From Caenispirillum salinarum_A (GTDB taxonomy: Bacteria > Pseudomonadota > Alphaproteobacteria > Rhodospirillales > Rhodospirillaceae), in NCBI RefSeq assembly GCF_044803115.1, contig NZ_CP085224.1, forward strand, positions 2,666,001-2,730,000: 64,000 nucleotides of DNA. The letters run 5' to 3'. Shown piece after piece: positions 15,873-24,706 of the stretch. The position numbers and the translations under genes are program-made. Under the pieces are notes generated by a model, which was not told the DNA's origin, ran no database searches, and worked only from the letters and a program-made list of their open reading frames with translations. Each line of letters begins with the position of its first letter. Position 1 is the stretch's first letter.

Positions 15873-16748
15873 TCAGACACGTTCCGTCCCCTTCTTCCCG
15901 AACAGGCCGCTCGGCATGAAGAAGAGCGCCAGCAGGATGATGACGAAGGCCATGGCGTCCTTGTACTCCGAACTGATGTAGCCGGCGCCGAAGGCCTCCA
16001 CGATGCCAAGGATCAGCCCGCCGATCACGGCGCCGAAGGGGTTGCCCAGCCCGCCCAGGATGGCGGCGGAGAAGCCCTTCAGGCCCAGCATGATGCCGAC
16101 CTCGAAGTTGGTGGACGTGATGGGCGTGATCAGCACGCCGGCAATGGCGCCAAGGGCGGCCGACATGCCGAAGGACAGCAGCAGCACGAAGCTGACGTTG
16201 ATGCCCACCAGTTTGGCCGCCAGCGGATTGACGCTGGTCGCCAGGATCGCCTTGCCCAGAAGCGTCCGGTTGAAGAACCACTGAAGGACGACCACGATCA
16301 GCGCCGTGATGCCCAGCACCCACAGGGTCTGCGAGGTGATGGTGGCGCCCAGCACGTTGATTGGCTCGTCGCCCGAGAAGGCCGGCAGGGTGTGGAACTG
16401 CTTGTCGAACAGCACCTGTGCGGCCCCGCGCAGCACGATAGAGGCACCGATGGTGATGATGATGAGCGTCACGACCGAGGCGTTCTTCGTCTGCTCCACC
16501 GCCAGTTTCTCCAGCGCGAAGCCGACGCAGGCCGTGCCGATGATGGCGACGACCACCGCCAGTGGCAGCGGTACGCCGGCCGCCGCCAGGAAGACGGTGC
16601 CCATGCCGCCCAGCATGACGAACTCGCCCTGGGCGAAGTTGATCACGTGGCTGGCGTTGTAGATCAGCGCGAAGCCGAGACCCACCAGCGCGTAGATGGC
16701 GCCGCTGGTCAGGCCGGAAAACAGGTATTGGATGAACTCGCCGAGCAT
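15873..16748 (-). CDS. livH: Branched-chain-type ABC transporter permease LivH
   Basis: 291 residues from ATG 16748 (MLGEFIQYLFSGLTSGAIYAL, the usual LivH beginning). It has eight or so membrane helices, the NFAQGEFVMLGG motif and the LGGLGNPFGAVIGGLILG loop. It forms the membrane channel with LivM. The 141 bp between it and livJ contain no gene. Confidence 0.92.
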   Translation of the reverse strand: MLGEFIQYLFSGLTSGAIYALVGLGFALIYNASHVINFAQGEFVMLGGMGTVFLAAAGVPLPLAVVVAIIGTACVGFALEKLAVEQTKNASVVTLIIITIGASIVLRGAAQVLFDKQFHTLPAFSGDEPINVLGATITSQTLWVLGITALIVVVLQWFFNRTLLGKAILATSVNPLAAKLVGINVSFVLLLSFGMSAALGAIAGVLITPITSTNFEVGIMLGLKGFSAAILGGLGNPFGAVIGGLILGIVEAFGAGYISSEYKDAMAFVIILLALFFMPSGLFGKKGTERV

Positions 16749-16889
16749 GTCGTCCTGCCGAGCTTCGAGGGGAGCGCGTGGCCGGATCAGGGCCGGGGCG
16801 GTCACGGTCCGCCCGCCGCCGCCGCGTCGTCCTCGTCGGAAGACGGACTCGTGGCGGCGGACGGACTCCCGACCGTCAGCGGGCCGGGA

Positions 16890-18077
16890 TCAGCCGGCGG
16901 TCTCTTCCACCAGGGTCCAGTCGCCGTTGCGGATTTCCAGCATGCGGAAGGCATCCGGCGTCAGGCCCAGGTGGTCGTCCTCCGAGAAGGTCACTTCGCC
17001 GGCGGTGCCCATGTAGCCCTTGGTGTTCTCCAGGGCGTCGCGCACGGCCTGCGGTTCGGACGAACCAGCGGACTTCATGGCGTCGACGATCAGCATGAGG
17101 CCGTCGTAGGCATGGCCGCCGAAGGTGGAGACGGAGCCCTCGCCGTGCTTTTCCTCGTAGGCGTTCTTGTAACCGACGACGACGGGCTTCTGCGGGTCGT
17201 CGTCGGGCAGTTGCTCGGCCACCAGCAGCGCCGCGGCGGGCAGGCGCACGCCCTCGGCGGCATCACCGGCCAGTTCGATGTACTTCTTCGAGGCGACACC
17301 GTGCGACTGGTACAGCGGCGCGTCGATCTGAAGCTGGCGGTAGTTCTTGGTCACGATGGCCGGGCCCTGGCCGAAACCGGGATTCAGCACCGCCTGCACG
17401 TTGGGCGTGTTCTTGATGCTGGTCAGCTGGGCCGTCATGTCTGTGTCCTTGGGCCCATAGGTCTCGTCGGCCAGGATCCTGATCCCGTAGTCCGGCGCCA
17501 CGCCCTGACACTCCGCCTGCATGGACTGGCCGAAGCCGCCCGTGCCCGAGATCATGGCGATCTGGGTGAAGCCGCGCTTCTTCATGTCCTCGAAGATCTT
17601 TTCGCAGGCCATGGTGTCGGTGTGCGGCGTCTTGAACGTCCAAGGCTGCACCGGGTCGACGATCTTCTTGGAGCCGGCGAACGAGATGAACGGCACCTCG
17701 AAGCGCTCCATCAGCGGCATCACCGCCAGGCTTTCGCCCGAGGTTGAGCCTCCGACAATGGCGTCCACCTCGTCCTGCGCGATCAGGCGCTTGACGAAGG
17801 TCACCGCCTTGTTGGGATCACCGCCGGTGTCGTAGTGCACCAGTTCCAGCTCACGGCCGTTGACACCGCCCTCGGCGTTGATCTTGTCGACGTACATCTG
17901 CAGCGTCTTCAGCTCGGGATCGCCGAGGAAGGACGCCGGGCCGGTCACCGACAGGAAAGTGCCGATCTTGATGGGCTCGTCCTGCGCCTGGGCGGCGCCC
18001 GGCAGCGAGGCCGCGGCGGCCATGCCCAGCGCGGCGACGGCAGCCATGAACGTGCGACGGGTATGCTTGAGGGTCAT
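16890..18077 (-). CDS. livJ: Periplasmic substrate-binding protein, LivJ type
   Basis: 395 residues from ATG 18077, with an excellent GGGAGGT ribosome site. A twin-arginine-looking signal (HTRRTFMAAVAALGMAAAA) ends near AQAQDE, then a type I periplasmic binding fold: IKIGTFLSVTGPASFLGD, GGVNGRELELVHYDTGGDP, VGGSTSGESLAVMP. In this family such proteins bind amino acids, but many bind aromatic or short organic acids. It lies downstream of a PaaA-like oxygenase gene, which suggests an aromatic or acyl compound. The ligand is not known. Confidence 0.9.
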   Translation of the reverse strand: MTLKHTRRTFMAAVAALGMAAAASLPGAAQAQDEPIKIGTFLSVTGPASFLGDPELKTLQMYVDKINAEGGVNGRELELVHYDTGGDPNKAVTFVKRLIAQDEVDAIVGGSTSGESLAVMPLMERFEVPFISFAGSKKIVDPVQPWTFKTPHTDTMACEKIFEDMKKRGFTQIAMISGTGGFGQSMQAECQGVAPDYGIRILADETYGPKDTDMTAQLTSIKNTPNVQAVLNPGFGQGPAIVTKNYRQLQIDAPLYQSHGVASKKYIELAGDAAEGVRLPAAALLVAEQLPDDDPQKPVVVGYKNAYEEKHGEGSVSTFGGHAYDGLMLIVDAMKSAGSSEPQAVRDALENTKGYMGTAGEVTFSEDDHLGLTPDAFRMLEIRNGDWTLVEETAG

Positions 18078-18280
18078 TCTGAAGTTACCTCCCTGGATCG
18101 TCGGGCTTTGTCTCCCCACACGGAGCAGGCGCCCGCCTTGTGTCGTTTTCTTATGGTTCCGCCAAACGCTCTTCGGCGCCTTGATCTGTATCGGAACCCG
18201 AGACCGTTTCATCTGCAACCATGAACACGTCACAGACGAGGATAAAACCCTTTTCTTAAGTCGGATACCGCGCGTCCGGC

Positions 18281-18694
18281 TTATGCGGCAGCGCGCGACA
18301 GCAGCACGTCCAGCGCCTCGCGGGCGTGGCCGAAGGTTTCAACCGCTTCCTCGTATGCGTCACGGGCCTCGGCATAGCGTTCCACCGCATCGGTCTGGAT
18401 GCCGCCCGAGAACAGTTGCACGTGCCGGCGCTCGCAGATTTCCAGGTTGCGGTCCGCGATCAGGCGCACGGCCATGTATTCGCGCGCCGCGGCAGCCTGC
18501 ACCGGCGAAAGATCGCCATAGGCCGGCACATGGCGGTCGGCGCGCCCGGCGAAATCGGGCCGCAGAAGCTCCCACATTTCCGCCCAGTCCTCACGCAGTT
18601 CGCCGTCCTCGAGATGGCGGTACCCGAACTTGGCGAGGACACTGCGGCCATTGGAAAACAGCGGGTTGGGAAGCTCGGTGATGGTGGTCGACAT
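18281..18694 (-). CDS. Unknown 137-aa protein of the PaaA-like operon
   Basis: 137 residues from ATG 18694. The protein looks soluble and mostly helical, with one cysteine (ICERR) and no signal peptide or cofactor motif that I recognise. It begins MSTTITELPNPLFSNGRSVL and ends with an amphipathic helix (AREALDVLLSRAAA). It does not resemble PaaB, PaaC or a ferredoxin. It follows the PaaA-like oxygenase by 158 bp and precedes livJ by 203 bp on the same strand. A role as small subunit or accessory of that oxygenase is plausible but only inferred from position. Confidence 0.7.
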   Translation of the reverse strand: MSTTITELPNPLFSNGRSVLAKFGYRHLEDGELREDWAEMWELLRPDFAGRADRHVPAYGDLSPVQAAAAREYMAVRLIADRNLEICERRHVQLFSGGIQTDAVERYAEARDAYEEAVETFGHAREALDVLLSRAAA

Positions 18695-18852
18695 GACGTG
18701 GCGTCTCCGTCTTCCGGGGCATTTCTTCGCCCCATTTTGCTTGCGGTTTCTTTTGCCCCTGACGGCGCACGGCCCCGGACCCGGCCAGGGTCGCGGAGCC
18801 GTGCCGCGTGATCGGCCGCATGACTGCGCGGCCTTCATCGCGTATCCGTGCG

Positions 18853-19674
18853 TCAGGCGGGGACGGCCTTGTCGGCGGGCGCCTCGCCGGCCTCGTAGCC
18901 CATGCGCATGTCGTAGTCGGGCTCGACGCCCTGTGGCATCTCCAGCCCGCACTCCTTCAGCCGGCCTTCCAGCAGTTCCAGGTATTCGGCCTGAAGCTCC
19001 TCGGGCGTGCGCACCTTGATGCCCCAGTCGTAGTACTTCTGGAACATGGCGGAGGCCTTCGCGCCGCTGGACGGGCGGCCGTAAAACCCGAGGCCCACCT
19101 TCATGAACTTCTCGATCTTGGACTGGCAGATCTCGCGGGCCTTTTCGCCGCCGAACTCGATGTTGCGCTTTGTCGCCCAGACGCCGAAGGCCAGGTGGCC
19201 GTGCTCTTCCTTGTGGATGCGCACGTTCACGCGCGCCCACGGCAGGTACGAGCATTCGCGGTACTGGCCCAGAAAGGCGACGGCGGCCGGCGTGACCACG
19301 GTGGAGAACAGGCCGACGTCGTACCAGTCCTCGAACCAGGTGGACCAGTTCTCCTTGCGGAAACCGTTGATGACGTTGACCTTGGCCGGGTCAGGGTTGT
19401 CCGGGTTGGTCACCAGCTCCTGCAGGCGGGAGTCGACGTCCACGCCCAGGTCCTGCATCAGGTTCCAGACATAATAGCCGTGGCCCATCTCCTCCATGAC
19501 CTTCTTGGACAGGCGATAGGCCTCTTCCGGCCGCGGCGCGAAGCGCATGTTTTCCGCCACGCGCTGGGCGCCGGCGTACTCGCTGTCGGCCTGGAAGGAC
19601 ATCAGGTTGAGCAGCAGGCTCTTATACTCTTCGGGTAGCTTGTCGCCCTTGTCGAAGGTCTTCCACTTCGGCAT
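18853..19674 (-). CDS. PaaA/BoxB-like ferritin-fold diiron oxygenase
   Basis: 273 residues from ATG 19674 with an AGGAGGAG site. It belongs to the phenylacetate-CoA epoxidase (PaaA/PaaC) family. The diiron ligands are visible: Glu32 on helix 1, Glu62-M-G-His65, Asp116 in WFEDWYD, and Glu157-H-G-His160. KEEHGHLAFG is the hallmark. Catalytically competent, it would insert oxygen into an aromatic or CoA-linked substrate. Unlike the usual paaABCDE set there is no paaB, C, D or E here; partners are a 137-aa unknown and, divergently, a ferredoxin reductase. It is shorter than E. coli PaaA (309) and far shorter than BoxB. Confidence 0.85.
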   Translation of the reverse strand: MPKWKTFDKGDKLPEEYKSLLLNLMSFQADSEYAGAQRVAENMRFAPRPEEAYRLSKKVMEEMGHGYYVWNLMQDLGVDVDSRLQELVTNPDNPDPAKVNVINGFRKENWSTWFEDWYDVGLFSTVVTPAAVAFLGQYRECSYLPWARVNVRIHKEEHGHLAFGVWATKRNIEFGGEKAREICQSKIEKFMKVGLGFYGRPSSGAKASAMFQKYYDWGIKVRTPEELQAEYLELLEGRLKECGLEMPQGVEPDYDMRMGYEAGEAPADKAVPA

Positions 19675-19763
19675 GTCGTTCGTCTCCTCCTGGACGTGCC
19701 GCCCCTGCTGGCCATTTGCGCGTCTTGTGTTTTGTTGCGCGCTTGACCCGGCGTTCAAAGTGA

Positions 19764-19816
19764 CACAGAATTTCTCTGTGCCCATGATCGTAGTGTAACG
19801 CTTTTCAGCTTGTCAA
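19764..19816 (-). promoter_or_regulatory. Promoter and overlapping operator of the PaaA-like operon
   Basis: Read on the minus strand, TTGACA (19816-19811), an 18-bp spacer and TACGAT (19792-19787) form a good sigma-70 promoter. Just downstream, where transcription should start, is the inverted repeat CACAGA-N5-TCTGTG (19764-19780). A repressor bound there would block initiation; the divergent PaaX-family gene is the obvious candidate. The remaining bases of the 351-bp gap (19675-20025) show no gene. Confidence 0.6.
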
Positions 19817-20025
19817 ACGGAATTCGCGACAGGATGTGCGATAGGCGAACGGCGGCCATAACCAGCGTCACGCCCGAACTTCCGGGCCTTCCCGAAGCCG
19901 CCGGCGGTCGCGCCGGGACATGACGGGAGCATTACATCTCCCGCCGCGAAGTGCGGCAATTCGTGCTATATCCGGGTCAGCGGCCGCCGGGGACGCGGCG
20001 GCCGCGCTTGACGGAGCGGCCGGCG

Positions 20026-21042
20026 ATGCCGACCCTCTCCGCCGGGAAAGACAAGAAAAGGGGCCCCGAGGGAATGCAGAGGCAAAAGCGCATCGATGAC
20101 CTGATCGCCGGGTTGCTGGACGCCATACCGATCCGCGCGAAATCGCTCATCGTCACCGTCTACGGCGATGCCGTCCTGCCGCACGGCGGCAGCGTGTGGC
20201 TCGGCAGCCTGATCAACCTGCTGGAGCCGTTCGGCCAGTCGGAGCGCATGGTGCGCACCGCCGTCTTCCGGCTGACCAAGGACGACTGGCTGGAGGCCAC
20301 CCAGATCGGCCGGCGCAGCTATTACGCCGTCACCGATTCCGGCCGCGTGCGCTTCGACGCGGCGCACCGCCGCATCTACGCGGCCCCCAACATGCCGTGG
20401 AACGGCGAGTGGGTCCTGGTCCACACCAACTGCTGCGGCCTTGAGCCCGAGCCGCGCGAAAGCCTGCGCCGCGACCTCGCCTGGCAGGGCTTCGGACAGC
20501 TCGCGCCCCACATCCTGGCCCACCCGTCTCCGGACGAGGAGGCGCTGCACCTTTCCCTGCGCGAGCACAATGCCATGGAGAAGGTCGTCATCCTGCGCGC
20601 CGGCGCCGACCGCCTGACCACGCCCGGCAGCCTGAAGATGCTGGTGCGGGCCTGCTGGGACCTGGACCAGCTTCAGACGGACTACGAAGGTTTCCTGGAA
20701 CGCTTCCGCCCCGTCTGGCGAGCCATGGATGACAACGGCGTGCCCGACGGTACCGCAAGCTTCATCATCCGCACGCTGCTCATCCACGACTACCGCCGCA
20801 TCCTGCTGCGCGACCCCATGTTGCCGGAAGAAGTGCTGCCGCCCAACTGGCCGGGTGCGGCGGCGCGCCTTCTGTGCCGCAACATCTATCGCGCGGTGCA
20901 GGGGCCGGCGGAGAAGCACCTGATGCAGACGCTGGAGACGGCCGATGGCCCGCTGCCCGGCGCCCTGCCCTATTTCTACGACCGCTTCGGCGGCCTGATG
21001 GACGGCACGGACAGCCGCGCCTTCTCGGCCGTCATGACCTGA
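20026..21042 (+). CDS. paaX: PaaX-family transcriptional repressor
   Basis: 338 residues from ATG 20026 (ATG 20074, MQRQKRIDD, is an alternative). It follows E. coli PaaX closely: SLIVTVYGDAVLPHGGSVWLGSLI, RMVRTAVFRLTKDDWLEATQIGRRSYY (winged helix), WNGEWVLV, WQGFGQLAPHILAHPSP, and RILLRDPMLPEEVLPPNWPG. PaaX represses phenylacetate genes and is released by phenylacetyl-CoA. Here it is divergent from a lone PaaA-like operon, so it probably responds to an acyl-CoA made from that operon's substrate. Confidence 0.9.
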   Translation: MPTLSAGKDKKRGPEGMQRQKRIDDLIAGLLDAIPIRAKSLIVTVYGDAVLPHGGSVWLGSLINLLEPFGQSERMVRTAVFRLTKDDWLEATQIGRRSYYAVTDSGRVRFDAAHRRIYAAPNMPWNGEWVLVHTNCCGLEPEPRESLRRDLAWQGFGQLAPHILAHPSPDEEALHLSLREHNAMEKVVILRAGADRLTTPGSLKMLVRACWDLDQLQTDYEGFLERFRPVWRAMDDNGVPDGTASFIIRTLLIHDYRRILLRDPMLPEEVLPPNWPGAAARLLCRNIYRAVQGPAEKHLMQTLETADGPLPGALPYFYDRFGGLMDGTDSRAFSAVMT

Positions 21043-21130
21043 TACCGCCCTGGCCTGCGGGGACCGGAGCGGCTGAAACACATGATCGACGGCGCAGCAA
21101 AAAGCGCCGCGAGGAACAGGGAGACGTGCC

Positions 21131-22483
21131 ATGTCCGCATCCCCCACGCCCGACGTGCGTCCGGCGGCGAGTGTCTGCGTCGTCGGCAGCGGGCCGTCGG
21201 GCCTGTATGTCGTCGACGCGATCGCACGGAAGCGCCCCGACGCCGCCGTCGACGTCATCGACCGCCTGCCCACGCCCTTCGGCCTGGTGCGGGCAGGCGT
21301 CGCGCCCGATCACCTGGGCACCAAGAACATCGTCCGCCAGTTCGACCGCGCCCTCTCCCGCCCCGGCGTGCGGTTCCTGGGCAACGTGACCGTCGGCCGC
21401 GATGTCTCGCTGGACGAGTTGAAGGCCGCCTACGACGCCATTATCCTGGCCGTCGGCGCCCCCGTCGACCGCCCGCTTGGCGTGCCGGGCGAGGACCTGG
21501 CGGCCGTCTACGGCTCGGGCGCCTTCGTCGGCTGGTACAACGGCCATCCCGACCACGCCGCCCTCTCCCCCCGCCTGCCCGGCCCGTCCGTGGCGGTGGT
21601 GGGCAACGGCAACGTGGCGCTGGACATCGCCCGCATCCTGGCGAAGACACCCGGGGAAATGGCCGAATCCGACATCTGCGCCCATGCCGCCGAGGTCATC
21701 GAGGCCGCCCCCGTCACCGACATCCACGTCATCGGCCGGCGCGGCCCGGTTGAGGCCTCCTTCACCTCCGCAGAACTGGGCGAACTGGGTCACCTCTCCC
21801 GCGCCCGTCCGGTGGTGGACGCGGCGGTGCTGGACGGCCTGACGGCAGACTCGGAAGGCGACCCGCGCGCCCGCAAGGTAAAGGAAAGGAACCTGGAGAT
21901 CCTGCGCGACTTCTCCGCCCGACCCGACGAGGGCGAGCCGGTGCGCATCCACCTCCACTTCCACGCCGCCCCGCTCGCGGTGCTGGACGACGGCACCGGC
22001 GCCGCCGGCGGCCTGCGGCTGGAGCGCACGCGGGTGGAGCTGGGGCGTGCCGTCGGCACCGGCGAGACCTTCGACCTGCCCGCGGCCACGGTCGTGACAG
22101 CCATCGGCTACCGCTGCGCCGCCGTCCCCGGCCTGCCCATGGATGAAAACCGGGGCATCGTCGCCAACGACGACGGCCGGGTTGAGCCGGGGATTTATGT
22201 GACCGGTTGGGCGCGCCGAGGGCCGTCGGGCGTCATCCCCACCAACCGCACCGACGCCATGGCCGTCGCCGGCCACGTACTGGCGGACCTGGAGGGTCTG
22301 ACGTCGGAGAAACCCGGACCAGCGGCCCTGGACGCCCTGCTGGCGGAGCGCGGGGCGCGGCCGGTGTGCTACGACGACTGGAAACGCATCGACGCCGCCG
22401 AGGTGGCGCGGGCGGCGGAGGGGCGGCCAAGGGAGAAGTTCATCCGGGTGGACGAGATGTTGGCGGCGCTGGACGCTGGATGA
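21131..22483 (+). CDS. Ferredoxin/adrenodoxin-type NADP reductase (FprA-like)
   Basis: 450 residues. FAD loop VCVVGSGPSGLYVVDAI, DRLPTPFGLVRAGVAPDH, NADP loop VAVVGNGNVALDIARILA, and the late GWARRGPSGVIPTNRTDA motif are those of adrenodoxin reductase and mycobacterial FprA. It passes electrons from NADPH to a ferredoxin. It follows paaX by 88 bp and is likely cotranscribed, so it may feed the divergent diiron oxygenase. No ferredoxin gene is nearby. Confidence 0.9.
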   Translation: MSASPTPDVRPAASVCVVGSGPSGLYVVDAIARKRPDAAVDVIDRLPTPFGLVRAGVAPDHLGTKNIVRQFDRALSRPGVRFLGNVTVGRDVSLDELKAAYDAIILAVGAPVDRPLGVPGEDLAAVYGSGAFVGWYNGHPDHAALSPRLPGPSVAVVGNGNVALDIARILAKTPGEMAESDICAHAAEVIEAAPVTDIHVIGRRGPVEASFTSAELGELGHLSRARPVVDAAVLDGLTADSEGDPRARKVKERNLEILRDFSARPDEGEPVRIHLHFHAAPLAVLDDGTGAAGGLRLERTRVELGRAVGTGETFDLPAATVVTAIGYRCAAVPGLPMDENRGIVANDDGRVEPGIYVTGWARRGPSGVIPTNRTDAMAVAGHVLADLEGLTSEKPGPAALDALLAERGARPVCYDDWKRIDAAEVARAAEGRPREKFIRVDEMLAALDAG

Positions 22484-22634
22484 GGGCTTCGGCTGGCGCC
22501 GGTCGTTCCGCCGCGCGCCGCGCGACACCGCTTTTCCGTGAGGGGCGGCGGGCCGTCACACTCCCGTTTTCTTTTGCCAGATCAATGCCATCGGGCTAGG
22601 AACCCTCAACGGTTCAAGTCCGATGGAGGAGACA

Positions 22635-23300
22635 ATGGCTCGGAGTGTCAGTAGAATATTGATCGCGTGCCTGTGCACGGTGACGGCAGCGGCCTGCGCC
22701 CAACGGGCGGGCGATGCACCGTCAGTTCCAGACCTTTCGATTTCTTCCGCTCTGGAAACCGGGCACCAGCCGCTAGCGGCCGAATTCCGGCCCGGTCATG
22801 CGGCCACTTTCCAGAATAAGGCCGACCCTGCCACGGCACACCGGGCTCAGCTTCAGGCGTCATATCCGGAGGATCGGGGTAACGCCTCCCTTAACCGGAC
22901 ACTCATGGAAGCGCTGACCGGCACGACCCTTGTTCTGCGCAGCGGCTCTTCCACCGAAACCCTCTTCCTTTCGCCCGACGGCCGCGCGGGCGTGGTAGCC
23001 GAGGGTCGTGACTGGAAACAGATGGGAGCAGCCGAACAATGGTACGTGAACGCGGACAATGACCTGTGCATTCGCGACCGTTACATGGTCCACCTCAAGA
23101 AACTTGAAGGCGGCACCCCGCGCACTTTCCACCAGGGCGGCTGGTGCCTGGAGATCGCCGAAATCAGCGACGGCGCCATCTTCATCGCCTGGGGCGGCCG
23201 CATCTATTACCGCGGAAAGGCTTTCGAGGGCGACACCCTGAACATGGCCGCGCGCGAGGAAGAACTGACACGCTACTACAACTACTGGGACACCAACTAG
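22635..23300 (+). CDS. Putative exported lipoprotein of unknown function
   Basis: 221 residues from ATG 22635 with a GGAGGAGAC site. A signal peptide with a possible lipobox (TAAAC) precedes a mature domain with no family I recognise. It contains TLVLRSGSSTETLFLSPDGRAGVVAEGRDW and GTPRTFHQGGWCLEIAEISDGAIFIAWGGRIYYRGKAF; two cysteines (LCIRD and WCLEI) could form a disulfide. Such small beta-rich domains occur in many exported alphaproteobacterial proteins. Codon use is less GC-biased than in its neighbours, hinting at different origin. Confidence 0.75.
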   Translation: MARSVSRILIACLCTVTAAACAQRAGDAPSVPDLSISSALETGHQPLAAEFRPGHAATFQNKADPATAHRAQLQASYPEDRGNASLNRTLMEALTGTTLVLRSGSSTETLFLSPDGRAGVVAEGRDWKQMGAAEQWYVNADNDLCIRDRYMVHLKKLEGGTPRTFHQGGWCLEIAEISDGAIFIAWGGRIYYRGKAFEGDTLNMAAREEELTRYYNYWDTN

Positions 23301-23309
23301 ACGCGTGAA

Positions 23310-23340
23310 GCGGGAGGGGCCCATGTCGGGCCCCTCCCGC
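23310..23340. terminator. Hairpin between convergent genes
   Basis: 13-bp perfect stem GCGGGAGGGGCCC / GGGCCCCTCCCGC with a five-base loop, ten bases after the lipoprotein stop. It lacks a U-run, so it may be a weak terminator or 3'-end stabiliser. Confidence 0.65.
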
Positions 23341-23377
23341 ATTCACCGCAGCCGTCAGCGCGCCGCCATGATCGACC

Positions 23378-23944
23378 TCAGTCCCCTATCCCATACGGCG
23401 CCGGGGCCTCGCTGACCAATTTGCTGTACATCCCCCGCACTTCCGCCCGCGCGCCTGGGCCGAAGATGGGGTCGTCGTTGTCGCGGAAGGCGGCGTCGAT
23501 GGGCGCCCAGTCCTCGGGCGTCAGGCAGCGCTGAGCCATGGGCATGACGATGCCCTCTTCCTTTTGCATGTGCTTCATCTGGAAGCGCAGGTATTGCTGC
23601 ACCTGATCCTCGAACGCCGCCTTGGCCTCGGCGGTGCCTTCGGTATCCCAGCGGTCGAGCGCGGTCTTCAAGGTCGTCAGGCTGACCGGGCAGTTGTCGT
23701 GCTCGGCCTCGAGTTCCTCGAGGATCGCCTCGGCGGCCGGGTCGCGGGCGCGCAGGGCCTTGAAGAGGAACAAGTCCTCCTTGGGGTGGTGGTAGCGGTC
23801 GGTGAAGGTCTCGATGTATTCGATGATGTGGCGCAGGAAGGCCCTGTCCGGCTCCTTCTGGTCACGCACCATCTGCTCCATCAGGTGGACGACCCGGAAC
23901 AGGTTGCGGTGTTCCTGCTTGATGATCCGAAGCGCTTCACTCAT
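23378..23944 (-). CDS. Hemerythrin HHE-domain protein
   Basis: 188 residues from ATG 23944 with a GGAGGAAGGGG site. Two helical repeats carry the metal histidines: IIKQEHRNLFRVV, DRYHHPKEDLFLFK, LEAEHDNCPV and KHMQKEEGIVMP. HHE proteins bind a diiron centre and oxygen, nitric oxide or iron; this one is a stand-alone cytoplasmic form (YtfE-like in layout but without its N-terminal domain). It lies between the PaaX and homogentisate clusters and could protect oxygenases or sense oxygen, which is speculation. Confidence 0.88.
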   Translation of the reverse strand: MSEALRIIKQEHRNLFRVVHLMEQMVRDQKEPDRAFLRHIIEYIETFTDRYHHPKEDLFLFKALRARDPAAEAILEELEAEHDNCPVSLTTLKTALDRWDTEGTAEAKAAFEDQVQQYLRFQMKHMQKEEGIVMPMAQRCLTPEDWAPIDAAFRDNDDPIFGPGARAEVRGMYSKLVSEAPAPYGIGD

Positions 23945-24051
23945 GACCCCTTCCTCCCGCACGGCGGCGACGACGGCGCCATGCGTGTCAGTTTTTTGTC
24001 GTTTGATGTAAAGACCGTATCACGACACGGCGCCCTTCGCCAGTGCCGCGA

Positions 24052-24702
24052 TCACGTGTCCGCGTCGGGCTGCGCTTCTGGCGCGGCGGCCTTGAAGGCC
24101 TCCAGATCACGGCAGTGCGCGTCGATGCGCACCAGCGTCGGGAAGAGCTCCAGGCCCACGTTGAAGCGCCGGGCGTTGTACATCTGCGGCACCAGGCACA
24201 GGTCGGCCAGCGTCGGCGTGAAGCCGTGGACACAATCGCCTGTGTCGGGATGTCCTGCCACCATGGCCTCCAGCGCCGTCAGCCCCTGCACCGTCCAATG
24301 GCGGTACCACTCAAGCTTGGTGTCCTCCGACAGCCCCAGATGGCCGGTGAGGTGCTTGAGGACCCGCAGGTTCGTCAGCGGATGGATTTCGCAGGAGATC
24401 GCCAGCGCGAACGCCCGCACCCGCGCCCGGCCGGCGGCATCCGTCGGCAGGAGCGGCGGGTGGGGGTGGACCTCGTCCAGGTACTCGCAGATGGCCAGCG
24501 ACTGGGTCAGCGCGCGGCCATCATCCTCCACCAGGGTCGGCACGCCGGCCTGGGGGTTGAGCGCGGTGTAGGCGGGCTGCTTATGCTCGCCGCCGTCGCG
24601 CACCAAATGAACAGGCACCTGCTCGGCGCTCAGGCCCTTGAGGTTGAGCGCGATGCGCACCCGGTAGCTGGTGGACGACCGCCAGTAGGTGTAGAGCCGC
24701 AT
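24052..24702 (-). CDS. maiA: Maleylacetoacetate isomerase
   Basis: 216-residue zeta-class glutathione transferase. The N-terminal motif YWRSSTSYRVRIALNLKG matches the SSCSxRVRIAL signature that binds glutathione. PQAGVPTLVEDDGRALTQSLAICEYLDE and the tail with TLADLCLVPQMYNARRFNV are typical. It isomerises maleylacetoacetate to fumarylacetoacetate. It follows the fumarylacetoacetase gene with a 4-bp gap, last in the minus-strand hmg operon. Confidence 0.92.
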   Translation of the reverse strand: MRLYTYWRSSTSYRVRIALNLKGLSAEQVPVHLVRDGGEHKQPAYTALNPQAGVPTLVEDDGRALTQSLAICEYLDEVHPHPPLLPTDAAGRARVRAFALAISCEIHPLTNLRVLKHLTGHLGLSEDTKLEWYRHWTVQGLTALEAMVAGHPDTGDCVHGFTPTLADLCLVPQMYNARRFNVGLELFPTLVRIDAHCRDLEAFKAAAPEAQPDADT

Positions 24703-24706
24703 GGCG

